This document shows positions 45,681-59,305 of a stretch of 64,000 nucleotides of DNA, piece by piece. Numbering within the stretch: the stretch's first letter is position 1; each line of letters starts with the position of its first letter. Made by a program: the position numbers and the translations under genes. The stretch is from Chrysopilus asiliformis (Eukaryota > Arthropoda > Insecta > Diptera > Rhagionidae), in contig OZ035962.1 of the NCBI GenBank assembly GCA_964034945.1, positions 114,019,234 through 114,083,233 of the forward strand, written 5' to 3'. The notes beneath the pieces were generated by a model, which was not told where the DNA came from, made no database searches, and saw only the letters and a program-made list of their open reading frames with translations.

Positions 45681-48224
45681 TTAAGTTGACTTCAATGCTA
45701 TAACAGCAAATTAGTTAATAAGAAATAATAAAATTTTCTGCTGACTGCGATAATAGTAGGTAGATATACAAATCTGGATTTTTTCAAGATATTGAAGCAA
45801 ACATTTTTAATTATTCGCCACAAATAATAAACACTTATATCACATAAAAAATTCACATCAACGATAGAGCTGTGTAAATTTCAATATTGATTAGATTTTC
45901 TTAAAATAGAAAAAAAGTATTTTGGTGAGTAAATTTCAATTGTCGTACGATCCAAAAAAAAAAAGAATGTGTTCTTTATAGTCTTCTAAATAAAATTCCC
46001 CTTCATGGTATTACGTAGCTATTTTTAATTGCCTACACACCACCCGTCTCCATGATAGTCTACTTCAACATTTTTAAGCCGAAATGAAAGCAAATATGAT
46101 GCGACGCGATACACGTCTGATTAAAAATTTTAAATGCTTAAATGGATTCCATTTAGACTGGAAAAGAGAAACTGATGGAAAAGAATTTCAGGAATATTTG
46201 GTGCTACATGAGTGCGATCCCATCTTGCTATATTTTATGATTGTTTTCTCATTTTCAATTCATATCTTAATTAGAATATACTAAGAATGCATTTTACTTA
46301 CCATAAATTAATTGTATTTTCCTGTCATTAGTGATTTATTCGAAATGGGGACAAAATTTTGTCGAAGTAACAAATTAGAATATTTAGCAAGGCATAATAT
46401 CTATAAGTGGTTGGAAATTCATTAAGAATTAGTCACAATAGTGAAATAGTAACAGTTGAATGCGATTAGAGTTGAATTTAGAGTGAAACGAACGATTGAG
46501 AATAAAATCTAGAGAAACGTAAAAATATATTAATAAATATTTTCGAGAGCAGTTATTAAACAAAATAATCATAAATCTGTGTAAGCATTTCGTAAGTAAA
46601 ATTAAAAGTACAATCGTGAAATAATATTACAAAATGAAATAAGGGATTAAGCAAAGATACAAATTAATTTAACTAATGGAAAATAAGGAAAACTAATTGA
46701 TGGCAAATGTTGATGAAAAACTCTAATATTAATGATTTACTGTCAAGCGATTAAATGAATTTCATTTTATCTTTCCAAACTATCCGAATATCAGTTCCGT
46801 TATTCAATATAAGGAATTTCTTTGGTCTCATTGAATCGATTAGTGAGAATTTTTATAGAAAATCACAGGAAGTGAATAAATAGCGGTCCATATAAATATT
46901 TAAAAAAAAAGTGTGATTATAATTTCCTTTTTTTTCTTAAAAATGAAGCCAATAATTTCATTTCTTTTTATCGCTTTTTTCAAACTATTTTCACTCACTG
47001 CTTAAATTGTTTTTATGATTTTCCTATTTCAAAAGTGAAAACCTTTTATTAATAAGTTTAATATTATGAATTATTGAAAATAAAAATAATAAAATCAGTA
47101 ACGATCTCAATTTATTTTTTAATTCAAATCAACAAACTACATTAGCATTAAAACTAAGATACTAAATTAATAAAAAAAATAAATAAATAAAGCGGAATAA
47201 AAGTCTAAATAGAAATTTACATTTGTAGGTATAAAATTCTAACTGATAGCGTGTAAAATGCAATTAATTTTTTTTTTCGGTAATTAAGCGCAAGGGAAAT
47301 ACAGATTTATATAATTACGGACAATTTTTTAAATCATTTAAGACAAACGAACAAAAAGAGAGTTAATTCTAATGCAACCAAAAATATTTGGAGAAATAAA
47401 AAATTCAAGTACGAAAAGATTGATTTTTGATATGAAAGATTTTTGATTTGAAAATAAAAGTGAATCTATTAAACTTTGCACCTGCATTGATAAAAAAATA
47501 TATTCTGTAATCTACTTACAGTAAAATCGTAAAGGAGTTATTTTCTTCAATTTGGGATTTTTTTAAAAGTTTTATTGTACTGCATCTAAAAAAATGTTTC
47601 CAAAATTTTAAGTATGTCTACCTGTTTGATGTTCGGATGTTTGATTCGAACGAATTTTTACATCAAGGATAATTCGTTAAGATATTATAGTGCACGAACA
47701 AAATGTTTTAGAGCCTTCCGATTTTGCACAGATCTTGCATTTTATAGAATTACGGACTTTGATCTAACTGAATAAAAGCATAAAACTGAATCAAAATCCC
47801 TGCAGAGTCGCAGCTCTACTAGACATTTATTTGTCACTAGAAGTGCATCTTTCGACGGAGTTAAAAGGAAGGACGATACAAGTCCTGATAAATTCCGAAT
47901 GAAAAAATTTAGCTTTTGAGGGGACAAAGTCGGCTTTTGAGGGTAAAAATTTTCCTTGTAGAGCGACTAATGTGAGAAAAGTCTAATTCGTTAATATTTT
48001 TTTTTTCGATTTTGATTGCTTTTTGATACTTCAGAATTCAATTTTGCCTTGTCCGTTGAGTTTTCTAACCTATTATGAAAAGCGGAATCTGTCAAATACG
48101 AGTCGTGTTTTGGTGGTGGAAAAAAATGTAAAGTCAAATGACGTAAAAAAATAAAATTTTCTTTAAATCTTGGAAAATTTGTTTGCCATCTTCGCATTTA
48201 ATAATTCACTTTATATCTAACCCG
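45681..48224. other. AT-rich intergenic DNA, no gene seen
   Basis: Very AT-rich with many AATAAA words. Short frames such as 46084-46284 show no domain. Confidence 0.5.
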
Positions 48225-48666
48225 GCCTTTACACGCGACTATAAAGTCTGTCAGTAGCACAGACTCCAAATATCAAATTACTGACAACGAATTAGAAGAC
48301 ATTTAGCGAACTGGCAGCCAGTTCATTTTCAAAATGACTTCGTTTGTAACTCAGCTACAGTCCCTCGTATTTCAGAGGCATGAATTTTGCTCGTATGCTT
48401 CATTATTTTAATTATCTCGTTCCTAGTTAGTCTTCTTTCACCAGTCTGAGAGTTCTAAAAGTAAAAAAAATAATTAAAAATAGTGATTATGAATTCACTT
48501 AATAGATTTACCTCAAATTCTTCATTTTCCGCCATCTTAGAAGTCTGAAATGTCAAATTACTGGCATGTCTGTACTGACTATAAAAATGTCCCGTCAGTA
48601 CAGACTTGTCAGCGCCAGTAAGCATTTACACGAGACTGTGTCAGCTCTACAGACGCGTGTAAAGGC
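48225..48666. mobile_element. MITE-like element with GCCTTTACACGCG ends
   Basis: Left GCCTTTACACGCG and right CGCGTGTAAAGGC are exact inverses, 442 bp apart end to end. Inside, GTCTGTCAGTA/CACAGACT and TCAAATTACTG motifs are repeated. No clear target duplication, so the superfamily is open. Confidence 0.6.
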
Positions 48667-51600
48667 TGTGTAAAGTGCGGCGTATTCTATAATGGGTCCG
48701 AGAATCTTGACATTAAGATTAATTTTTTCATATCAAAAATCAATCGCAAAAACTTGTACTTGTAGAAAAAAACAAGAAAGTGATTAAAAAGAACTTCCAC
48801 GATATTGCTTTGTAAGAAAAATTGTTTGAAAATAGACACTACAAAACAATTTCGTATCATATGAGAAAGTTTCGTATTTATCAGCAGCAATTTTATGAAA
48901 AAAAAACAAACAATAAAACAGAATATTGTTTTCGACAAGGTAATAAATAAATTTTGAAACATGGCCTTCATAAGACTGATTTAACCCTTTCAGTGAGATA
49001 ATATTTTTGTACAAAAAGGAAAATAAATGCAAAAATGTGCCTTATGCAGTGGTAAATATTAAAAATATCATCATGTTGATTTTACGTAGCTATATGGCAT
49101 TGTATATGCGGAAGGGTTAAATAGTGGTTTTGTTTTAAAATGACACATTGAGTAAACGATATCAAATATTAGATACGAGTTTAAAACACTTTGATGTTGA
49201 CCAAAACTATTTTAGAAAATTACGAGAAAACTGCATATGTTTAATTTGTAACAAAAAATAGAAAATTCTATCTTTGTGAATAAATAGTAACGCAAAGACA
49301 ATTCGTATTTAGTGTATGACGTTTAAGTAAAGTGTGTGGGGCACTTCTTTGGGTTGACAGAAGTTGAAAATGTGAATATTTTTATTAAAAAAAATTATCA
49401 GAATTTATAAAGAAGTTTTGTCTAGGGTGGAAAACATCAACAAATAGTTTTGAAAAAATACCACGATCAGGAATATGTTAACAGGAAATTGTTGTTTCAT
49501 ATAGCAAAGAAATAAACTTAATTAAGCAAAACAAATTCAAAATATTAAATTAATTGTTGCAGTACAATTGAAGTAGTTTCCGTTTATAGGAAATTGCTAC
49601 TAAACAAGACCTAAAAACACATTAAATTATTTGGAATTGTAAAAAAAAAAACATAAATCGTTGAGAACGAAAATTGAAAGATATTTTTAAATTGATTCTG
49701 TGAAAATTTCGAGCAAATAAAAGTTTAATTTGTTGTTGTATTTCGATGTAAAAGAAAAACTTCTCAAATACTTTTTGATTTCGCGTAAATAAATCTTATA
49801 ATAATGAAAAAATGAGTAGATTATTCACTAAGAACGGATATTATTAATTAGCATTCAATAAAATTGTGGTTACCTCTTCAGTGAAGCTTTAAAATCATAG
49901 CCGCTACAGAAAGGAAAGTGTATTTTAAGTTTTCTTAGTTATAATATTCGATAAACGATTTAAAAAAATTTAAAACGAAACTCAGAATCAAAATCCGATG
50001 CAATTTGATACGATTTGCATTTCGAAAATTATGTAAAATATTTGAAAGTGCCTAAAAGAAAATTAATTAAAAAAAAATATGACAAACAAAAAAGCAAGCA
50101 ATAAAATTAAGAGAAATTTTCTAGAACATTAAACTCCAAAATGGATAATGCTTTTTTAAATTTAAACAAAAATGGTCAAATTACGGATTTCGAAAGCAAA
50201 TCGTATTTAAGTGAATAAAAAAAAATATGAAATACAACTTTTGTTTTTCATAATTTGAAGAGGGAAACATTTAATACAATATAATCTACGAGTTTAAAGA
50301 AATAATAACTAAAAGTTTAAAATTTTTATAAATAATAAATTATCACTGCCAAAAACATGACTGAAATTTAGAACAAAACTTAAAAAATCCGAGTTGAAAC
50401 GGTCAAATATAATTAATTACAAAAAAAAATTAATAAATAACAAAAATTTGTTCTTGAAATTGATTAAACTTTGTTAATTATCATCATTAATACATGGTAA
50501 AAAAAATTGAAAGAATTAATGAATCAAATAAGAAAAATCACCTAAAATCTATGTAACAAATTAGTTGCGAAAGAATTTTGAAGGAGATTTTTTAAAATTA
50601 TTTTTTTCTTTTCAACATAGAAATGTTCGACGAAATTCTCTTAAAAATGTTTTTTAAGCTGGTTATTTATCTTTTTATGATATTTAATAAATATGAACTC
50701 AATCGATACTGTCATAATACCAAATGAAATCGAACGCATACACGTAGATATATTTTTTTACAATCATAGTCACTGCCGCTTGCATACCTACTTCTTTTGT
50801 AGTATTAAAGGCACACAAATTTGACAAAACGAACAACAAAAGTTTTTAACCAATGTGGTATTTTTAAATCATTATTTACTACTTATTTTCTTCTGATTAA
50901 CAACCGCAAAAAAGGAAAGCTTTGTTTTTTATTTAGAGACTTATTAAAATCCCTTATGTAATGGAGTGAATATATTTGAAACAAATGGATAGATTGAAAT
51001 GAGAGTGGTATATGGAAAATATAAAAATTTCAAGCAAGAATTATGTGTAATAGATTTAATAAAGTAAACCAACAAAAAAGTATATAATTATACAGTATCT
51101 CTTATAGTTTTTAAGAGTTAAAAATGTCGTGCTTTTATATTCGATCTATTTTTTGCATTAGTTTTTATTCAAATTCCTTTATAAAAAACATTAATCCTTT
51201 CACTATACTAAACGAAATATCATCGTCACAATATGAATGTAGGGCCAATTTTAGTTTGAAGTTATTGATGTTTTAAAGCCTATTTTGCAATCTAAGTCAT
51301 CAAATAAGCGGAATTTGTCCGGACGTATATTAAAGGGGTATTCATAAAATACGTCACAGTTTGTAGGAGGGGTGATCTGCGGTACTAAAATCCATACTAA
51401 AAATTGCACGACAAAGGAGGGAGGGAAGGAGAGGGGGGGGGGGAGTAATTCCTAATTGCATCTTTGAAAACAATACCTCAGTAGTTTTTTTATGTTGAAA
51501 AAAAATCCTGAAAAATGTTGGAAAAGTTACATTATCATAATTGAATTGAAAGAGTTAATGTTCACGTCAACGATTTTCATTTAAATTTCTTGCAATTCAT

Positions 51601-53566
51601 AAAATGTTTTTCAAAGACAAATGAACTTGTTTTCTAACATAAAAACATAAACTTTATTTAAATTTACATCTACTTTATATCTTTTGTTGAATTTTTTTTT
51701 GTGACTCTGAAGCGTTTTTGTGTCGCTGTTTAAATGTTAATTCTAGACACAAAATAAATAACGAATAATTTCTGCTTTAAGTAACTAAGAAATCAAACCG
51801 AGTGCCGAGAAATCAATAGTATTCATAAAATACAAACAATTATTTCGGATTTCATCAAGAAAATAAAAGCAGAAATTTTTTAATACATAATATTTCTACA
51901 GATACAATAGACTCAATTTCGTACTCGATTTGCAACTGACGTTTGAACATTACGTAATGTGAATTTTGCTAGGAAAAGTGGTGGACTGGTGGGGCTTTTT
52001 ATGTAACATGAAAAAGTCTTTTCTAAAATATTTCCACAATTTAAAAAGACGTGAGCATTGAGAAGAAATATTTTACAAATGATGCTTGAACATGAAATGT
52101 AACGAAGCGGAAAAAATTGCAAATGTTTAAACTTTAAAACCTAATATATTGAGTGAATCTTACAGTTAAAATAATTGAAATAAGATAAATGAAAATAAAA
52201 CAAAACAGAATCGGTTTCGAAAAAGTACTCATGGCTTTCATTCCTTTCTGATATAATTTTAGTTCATTTTAGTTCACCGTAACTGGTGTAATTTTTTCAG
52301 TTAATTCTGCTGCTCAGTCAACACAAGGGAAAAGTTTTGAAAATTTAGCAACAAAAAAAGTAACAAAAGGCGAAAAACATTTATAATTTTTGATATTCAG
52401 AGAAAAAAGTCTACCTCATGATTGTAAGTTTTTGTTTCTTTCACAGGTTAATAACAAAATTCAAAACATTTAAACTTTACGAAAATAAATTGTAAAAATA
52501 AATAACATAAATATATAAAAAAACAACAAAACGGATTTTAGAGCATAAACAAATGATAAAACTTTAACATATTTATACAGAAAAAAAGTTAATAATAAAT
52601 CAAATGAAGGCAGAAACATATTGTAAAATAGTAAATCTATTAATGGGATTTTCTAATTGATTTCTATTAATTTTGAGAAAATACTCTTCTGAAATTTGAA
52701 AAACGGAAAAGAACAAAGACGTATGAAATTGTGAAAAGAAACAAAATACGATAGACATATTGCATAAAAAAAACATTTGAATCGTCGAAACTTTATTTGA
52801 TTCATTTTATTTTCGTTAGATAAATTTTTATTTTTATTTTGTTTTTCTAATTTAAATTTTATGTGTAATAGTTCAATATTGATTTGACTAAGTAAAATAA
52901 ATATATTATTCTATATACATCCTAGTGTTAATTTGTCTTTTTAATAACATTTTTTTTAAAAATTGTAATTAAATTTAGTTTAATATTAATTAATAATTCT
53001 CATGACTTTATTTGGATGTCCACCGATTTTATACACTTTATTATATATATTTAAAAATTAATGAAACAAAAAATAATAATAATGAAAATTCATAAACGAT
53101 ATGATTGAATAATAAAATGTAATGTCAATGGGAACGACATTATAAGTGTAAATTAATTTATATCATTAAGATTTTATTTTAAAATCAAATTTAAATGGGA
53201 AATTATTGCTTAAAAATATAAAATCCTGTATTAGTATATATATTCGAAATATACGAGAAAATAATTAAATCGATTTTTTGTTTTATTTCATATGGTTTTC
53301 TTTCGTACTATTATTATGTAATAGTGGTCTACTGAAAAAAGTTTGTTATTTCAAATTTGTGAATACCCCATTGATATAACGGATCACTTTTTTTTGCTAT
53401 TTGGATGGAATTCTAATTTGATCTTCCAGTGAAAAAGATAAAATCGAAATCGAGGCGCTATAAATGTGAATCGTTTCTTCTGTAAAATTGGAAAAGTTTC
53501 TTGCAATTTACAAGACAACAGCACATTGTATCAAAACGAAAAACTATTAAGTCAAAAAAGGTTTAG
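48667..53566. other. Very AT-rich intergenic DNA, no gene seen
   Basis: Nearly 5 kb of A/T-rich sequence with short frames only. 51334-51445 holds a GGGGTATTCATAAAATACGT block and a G-rich run, resembling the MITE at 27255-27344. Could include extended 3'UTR of jing. Confidence 0.5.
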
Positions 53567-55527
53567 GTAAAGGGTAATGGGGGGTCGCTGATCACGAATC
53601 CGTTGTCCGTTTTTCGATAGCTCTCACGGTTTGGTCAGGGCGCCTGAGGTCGCCTCAAAAAATGGAGATAGCTCAAAATGGACAACGGATTTCGATTTCT
53701 CGTCGCCCAAAACCCCTACATTCCAAGTTTCAGCGCGATCAGACAAAAATTCAGAAAAAAACATTTTTTGCCATAAAAAAATCATAGACTAACCACTGCA
53801 ATTTTTTGCGATTTTTTTCAAAAAAAAAATTTCGCTGAAACTTGTCGTAGAGGGTAATGGGGGACCGCTGATCACGAATCCGTTGTCCGTTTTTCGATAG
53901 CTCTCACGGTTTGGTCAGGGCGCCTGAGGTCGCCTCAAAAAATGGAGATAGCTCAAAATGGACAACGGATTTCGATTTCTCGTCGCCCAAAACCCCTACA
54001 TTCCAAGTTTCAGCGCGATCAGACAAAAATTCAGAAAAAAACATTTTTTGCCATAAAAAAATCATAGACTAACCACTGCAATTTTTTGCGATTTTTTTCA
54101 AAAAAAAAATTTCGCTGAAACTTGGCGTAGAGGGTAATGGGGGACCGCTGATCACGAATCCGTTGTCCGTTTTTCGATAGCTCTCACGGTTTGGTCAGGG
54201 CGCCTGAGGTCGCCTCAAAAAATGGAGATAGCTCAAAATGGACAACGGATTTCGATTTCTCGTCGCCCAAAACCCCTACATTCCAAGTTTCAGCGCGATC
54301 AGACAAAAATTCAGAAAAAAACATTTTTTGCCATAAAAAAATCATAGACTAACCACTGCAATTTTTTGCGATTTTTTTCAAAAAAAAAATTTCGCTGAAA
54401 CTTGTCGTAGAGGGTAATGGGGGACCGCTGATCACGAATCCGTTGTCCGTTTTTCGATAGCTCTCACGGTTTGGTCAGGGCGCCTGAGGTCGCCTCAAAA
54501 AATGGAGATAGCTCAAAATGGACAACGGATTTCGATTTCTCGTCGCCCAAAACCCCTACATTCCAAGTTTCAGCGCGATCAGACAAAAATTCAGAAAAAA
54601 ACATTTTTTGCCATAAAAAAATCATAGACTAACCACTGCAATTTTTTGCGATTTTTTTCAAAAAAAAAATTTCGCTGAAACTTGGCGTAGAGGGTAATGG
54701 GGGACCGCTGATCACGAATCCGTTGTCCGTTTTTCGATAGCTCTCACGGTTTGGTCAGGGCGCCTGAGGTCGCCTCAAAAAATGGAGATAGCTCAAAATG
54801 GACAACGGATTTCGATTTCTCGTCGCCCAAAACCCCTACATTCCAAGTTTCAGCGCGATCAGACAAAAATTCAGAAAAAAACATTTTTTGCCATAAAAAA
54901 ATCATAGACTAACCACTGCAATTTTTTGCGATTTTTTTCAAAAAAAAAATTTCGCTGAAACTTGTCGTAGAGGGTAATGGGGGACCGCTGATCACGAATC
55001 CGTTGTCCGTTTTTCGATAGCTCTCACGGTTTGGTCAGGGCGCCTGAGGTCGCCTCAAAAAATGGAGATAGCTCAAAATGGACAACGGATTTCGATTTCT
55101 CGTCGCCCAAAACCCCTACATTCCAAGTTTCAGCGCGATCAGACAAAAATTCAGAAAAAAACATTTTTTGCCATAAAAAAATCATAGACTAACCACTGCA
55201 ATTTTTTGCGATTTTTTTCAAAAAAAAAATTTCGCTGAAACTTGGCGTAGAGGGTAATGGGGGACCGCTGATCACGAATCCGTTGTCCGTTTTTCGATAG
55301 CTCTCACGGTTTGGTCAGGGCGCCTGAGGTCGCCTCAAAAAATGGAGATAGCTCAAAATGGACAACGGATTTCGATTTCTCGTCGCCCAAAACCCCTACA
55401 TTCCAAGTTTCAGCGCGATCAGACAAAAATTCAGAAAAAAACATTTTTTGCCATAAAAAAATCATAGACTTAACCACTGCAATTTTTTGCGATTTTTTTT
55501 CAAAAAATAGATTTCGCTGAAACTGGG
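53567..55527. repeat. 280-bp tandem array, seven units, with 560-bp higher-order period
   Basis: The word CGCCTGAGGT recurs exactly every 280 bases (53641, 53921, 54201, 54481, 54761, 55041, 55321). Units are practically identical by eye except the first and last. One site alternates T, G, T, G, T, G at the six unit junctions (CTTGTCGTAG versus CTTGGCGTAG at 53845, 54125, 54405, 54685, 54965, 55245), so the unit of amplification was probably a 560-bp dimer. Each monomer contains the inverse pair AATCCGTTGTCC and GGACAACGGATT. A 69-residue frame at the end is a by-product. Confidence 0.97.
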
Positions 55528-55534
55528 TGTAAAA

Positions 55535-55814
55535 CAGTGGTTCTTATAACCTTGTTGGAGGTACTGACCCCCACCAGTTCCATATGCGCGTTCACCGAAC
55601 CCTTCTTAATTGGAAAAATAAAATATGATTTTTTCAAATTCAAAACATAGGTATATATTTATACATAGGTGCACAAAATGAACAAACCCATTAAATAACA
55701 AATAACATGATTTTCACATAAAAACAAAAAGTGTGTATTTTGATCTCCGCTGAACCCCGGAGACTGACTCTTCGAACCCCTGGGGTTCGATCTTATCCAG
55801 GTTAAGAACCACCG
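55535..55814. mobile_element. hAT-like MITE (CAGTGGTTCTTA ends)
   Basis: Left end CAGTGGTTCTTATAACC; right end, reverse-complemented, CGGTGGTTCTTAACCTGG. This CAGTGGTTCT type of terminus is typical of hAT (Charlie/Buster-like) transposons, and the right flank CTCTAGAT fits their nTCTAGAn target preference. The left flank does not repeat it well. Non-coding, 280 bp, inserted at or next to the end of the tandem array. Confidence 0.65.
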
Positions 55815-58397
55815 CTCTAGATTATAGTCTCTCTAGTTTACACATATCCCATTCGCACAACCACTTCGACTTATGTACTTTGGTGACACTCTACGATGTT
55901 ATTCGAGTATTCACATGTCGGCGTAGAAATATCAAATCTCAACTGTCAGAAATGCGACATTTCTTAGCTTAATTCATTATTTGAAATTTAAAATTTTTAA
56001 ACTTTATACTGGAAATAAAATGACAAAAGCATAAATAAAAGTTACAGTTCAAGTACTCGCTCCTATTCACATGACAGGAATTTGAATAAATTTCTAAAAA
56101 TTGAACTGAAGTCCTTCGGTTCGAAATTTTAAAATTATCATACAATAAAGGGGTTATCATTGCTTTTCAAAAGGAATGATAACAATTATATTGTTTACTT
56201 ACTTCGATTTATGGCGTACCTAGTCAGAAATAAGAAAAACAAAATAAAGTTAAGTTTTGCAAAAAAGTAAAAGACAATTTTTTTTACCAAATAACATAAT
56301 TATTAACATTTAAATAATACAAAAAAAAGTTTCGTTTTGCTTTTCACAATTTTGTTTTCATTTAAAATTAATATAGGTAAATTGAAAGGCTTAGCAGATT
56401 TTATTGCATTGCCCCAGCGCAGTTTTACAATTATATATTTTTCAGTTTTTATTAAAAATAATAAATTTTCAATTAATTGTTATGTTTTTTTTTTAAATTT
56501 AAATTATAATCAATAGGTTTCTATTTGAGGTGTGCAAGACATCCTCAAAAATTTTTTTTCCCAAAAGTAAATTTATTTTTTGTACATCGAAAAATCTTAA
56601 AGTACAAATTTTAAATGCTATTAAATTAAAGTCTTACACATTTTTTTTGATATTGTTCAGCTTAATTCATTTCTTTTCATAATTTACTAAATTTTATTTG
56701 CATTGAATTGTGCATTGCTTTTATCAATTTTTTCACAATTAAAAACAATTTTATTTATATACTTATTTATAAGAGTTTTACATCAAAATTTATGCCTAAT
56801 ACAGTAACAACCGAAATATTCTATAAAGTATGGTAGTTTTGTTTTATTGTGTATAACAAACATACAAACACATTAATTATCTACCCTTATTTAAATTTAT
56901 CTTTAAAATATTTAATCAAATGAATAAAATTTAACTGTTATAATTAAGAATTTTTTTGTGTTGTTTTCGAAAAAAAAAATCTTTAATATGAATCAGTCTC
57001 ATCTGTTGAACATAAAATTGGATAAAAATAACTTTATTCAATCGTTAGTATTTTTTATTAATTTTGGGTTTAAAAAAACGGAATTTCAATAAGTTTATTT
57101 TGGCCACAGATTAAATTCACTAAATACTTTCATGGGGCGGAAAGTTATTGGGTTATAATTTTTTAAATTATGTTAAAAATTCTTTCTTATCATTGAAGAG
57201 TAATGATGAATGACCATACCATACTGTTCCGCAATTAATATCCTTCGAGGATAATAAAGAAAAATTACCTTAAAAGTGAGCCACAATGTCGAATACCTGT
57301 TAAATGAAGGGATTTGAATTTTCAAACAGAATTTTAATTTCTTTTTGGTAGAATTTGAGCAATGAAAATATTTACGACAAAATGGCCAAAACATTTTTTT
57401 TTCTTTTGAAATAATTGGCAGCAAAATAGTATTTTTGTAACATCGCACCACGGGTTAATAAAAATCTTTCGATTGAATGTTTTACGTATATATTTGTGAG
57501 TTTTTTTAGTTTTACTTGAATTAAATAAATTTGTAAAAAAAATATAAAAATTATTTTTTAATTGTTGATTAAAATAAAAGTTTAACATCAGTCTTATAAT
57601 TTGTTTTACTTTTTTATTAAATGTTTTTATCTGCAAATCATTGCTTAGTATTTTATAATTTGTTATCAATATAATATTTTTTCCTTGATACATTTTTCAG
57701 CATTTTTTTTTCAAAGATTTACATGGAAGTAAAAATTTAAAATAATACAATAACATATTGGTTTTTATTGAAATATTTATGGCGATTGATAATTTTTTTA
57801 TAATTTTGTTTTATTTTACTTTAAAATTGTGTTTGCTTTTAAATTTTATCAACTAAAATCTAAAAAAGTCTAATATGGCGGGAAATTAATAAAAAAAAAT
57901 TTCTTTTAAATTTTATTTACACTTCGTTTGTTAAATTATTTCTTACATCTATTAGTGTTGTTTCTTTATAATTTAGGCACTCTGTGAATAATTTTCATTT
58001 AAATTTTCTTCTTTCGATATTTTTATGAAAAGACATTATTTTTAAAGGCTAATAACGTACGTGTTTGTGCAATTTAAAAAAAATAGTAATTTTATTAATT
58101 GTATTCTTTATTTTACAAAAATAGTGCTTTGTTCAGATTTTTAATTTCACAATACATCAAAAAGCCGTACTTTTTAGTTCATAATTTTTATTAGTTTACT
58201 GTTTTTATTACATATTAAAATGCCCTCGTTGTAAGGCACAGTTATTTAAGCAATTTGTACTTTTTTTAGAATATGTATGTAATTGAGCATAAATTAATGT
58301 TATCTTATACTGAAAATCGTGAAAATATCTGCATTATAGTTGAAAAAATAGTCTTAAAATAATTATCAGTGCTTTAGATTTCTTAAGGTCTCATAAT
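55815..58397. other. AT-rich intergenic DNA, no gene seen
   Basis: Only short frames of AT-rich composition on either strand. Confidence 0.5.
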
Positions 58398-58497
58398 GCA
58401 GTATTACACTAGGCTTATTTGAGCCGGCAACTTTTCAATATCCGCAATCGTTACTCCCGAAAATCGGCTTAACCCCAAAACTCGCCAAGTGTGATCG
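58398..58497. mobile_element. Short relative of the 23352-23724 MITE
   Basis: Contains GTATTACACTAGGCTTATTT, GCCGGCAACTTTTC and CCCGAAAATCGGCTTAA, words shared with the larger element (one block in inverse orientation). The right end AGTGTGATCGC is a diverged inverse of the left. A deletion derivative is likely. Confidence 0.5.
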
Positions 58498-59305
58498 CGC
58501 ACATATTTGCATAAAACTTTATGTGATTTTTTTTACAAAAGTTGTGAATGAAATATTTGAGTTCGTTTTTTTATTTTAATAAAATATTCCCATTTTTTAT
58601 TGTTTGTGAAGATTAGAAACATTCTTGTTTTTTAAAGATTAATTGCGAAACAATTTAAACCTTTCACAAGTTCACTTTGAGTTTTTGCAAATATAAGACA
58701 CATAAATTGAATTCTTAAACTACGTTACTGCGTTTTTTATTATTTAAAATCACTTTGAACATATTTTTATAGCCTCTTTACTTTGTTGCTTACTCAAAAA
58801 AGAAATGACGAATACAAGCGTTTAACGATTGTCTACCACAAAACACACACCAAAAAAATTTAATAAAATTTTCTAGTACCCAAGGAAACCGCGTGTCTTT
58901 AACCTAATCTACTGCAATTCTGCATATTCAAAAAAAAAGTCTTCATTCTAATAACTTTATGGTATTGCACTTAATTAAAAAAACAAAATTATCAATAATA
59001 AAAAAAGTTTCAAAAATATGAAATAATCGATTATAAAAAAATATAATAAAAAAATTGTAAACATATATGTGTGTATAAAAATTGAGCTTTTTAATACTCG
59101 CAAGTCGTATGTGTCCTGAGATGTACTATATTAAATCTTGTACACAGATAAAAATACTATTGCTTTTGAAAAAAAGCCACAGCTTATATTATCTGTATTT
59201 AAGGATTCTAGCGCAATAAGTGCATCTTATACAACCCATCGCTTTTCAACGATGCTCGCTTAAAATATTTTTAAGGACTCAGTGAAAAAATAATACATTA
59301 GTCGA
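58498..59305. other. No gene seen; AT-rich
   Basis: Could be distal 3'UTR of rib. No other feature recognised. Confidence 0.45.

Noticed and set aside
55311..55520. 69-residue frame at the end of the array
   Set aside because: Part of the 280-bp satellite monomer, open only in the diverged last unit.
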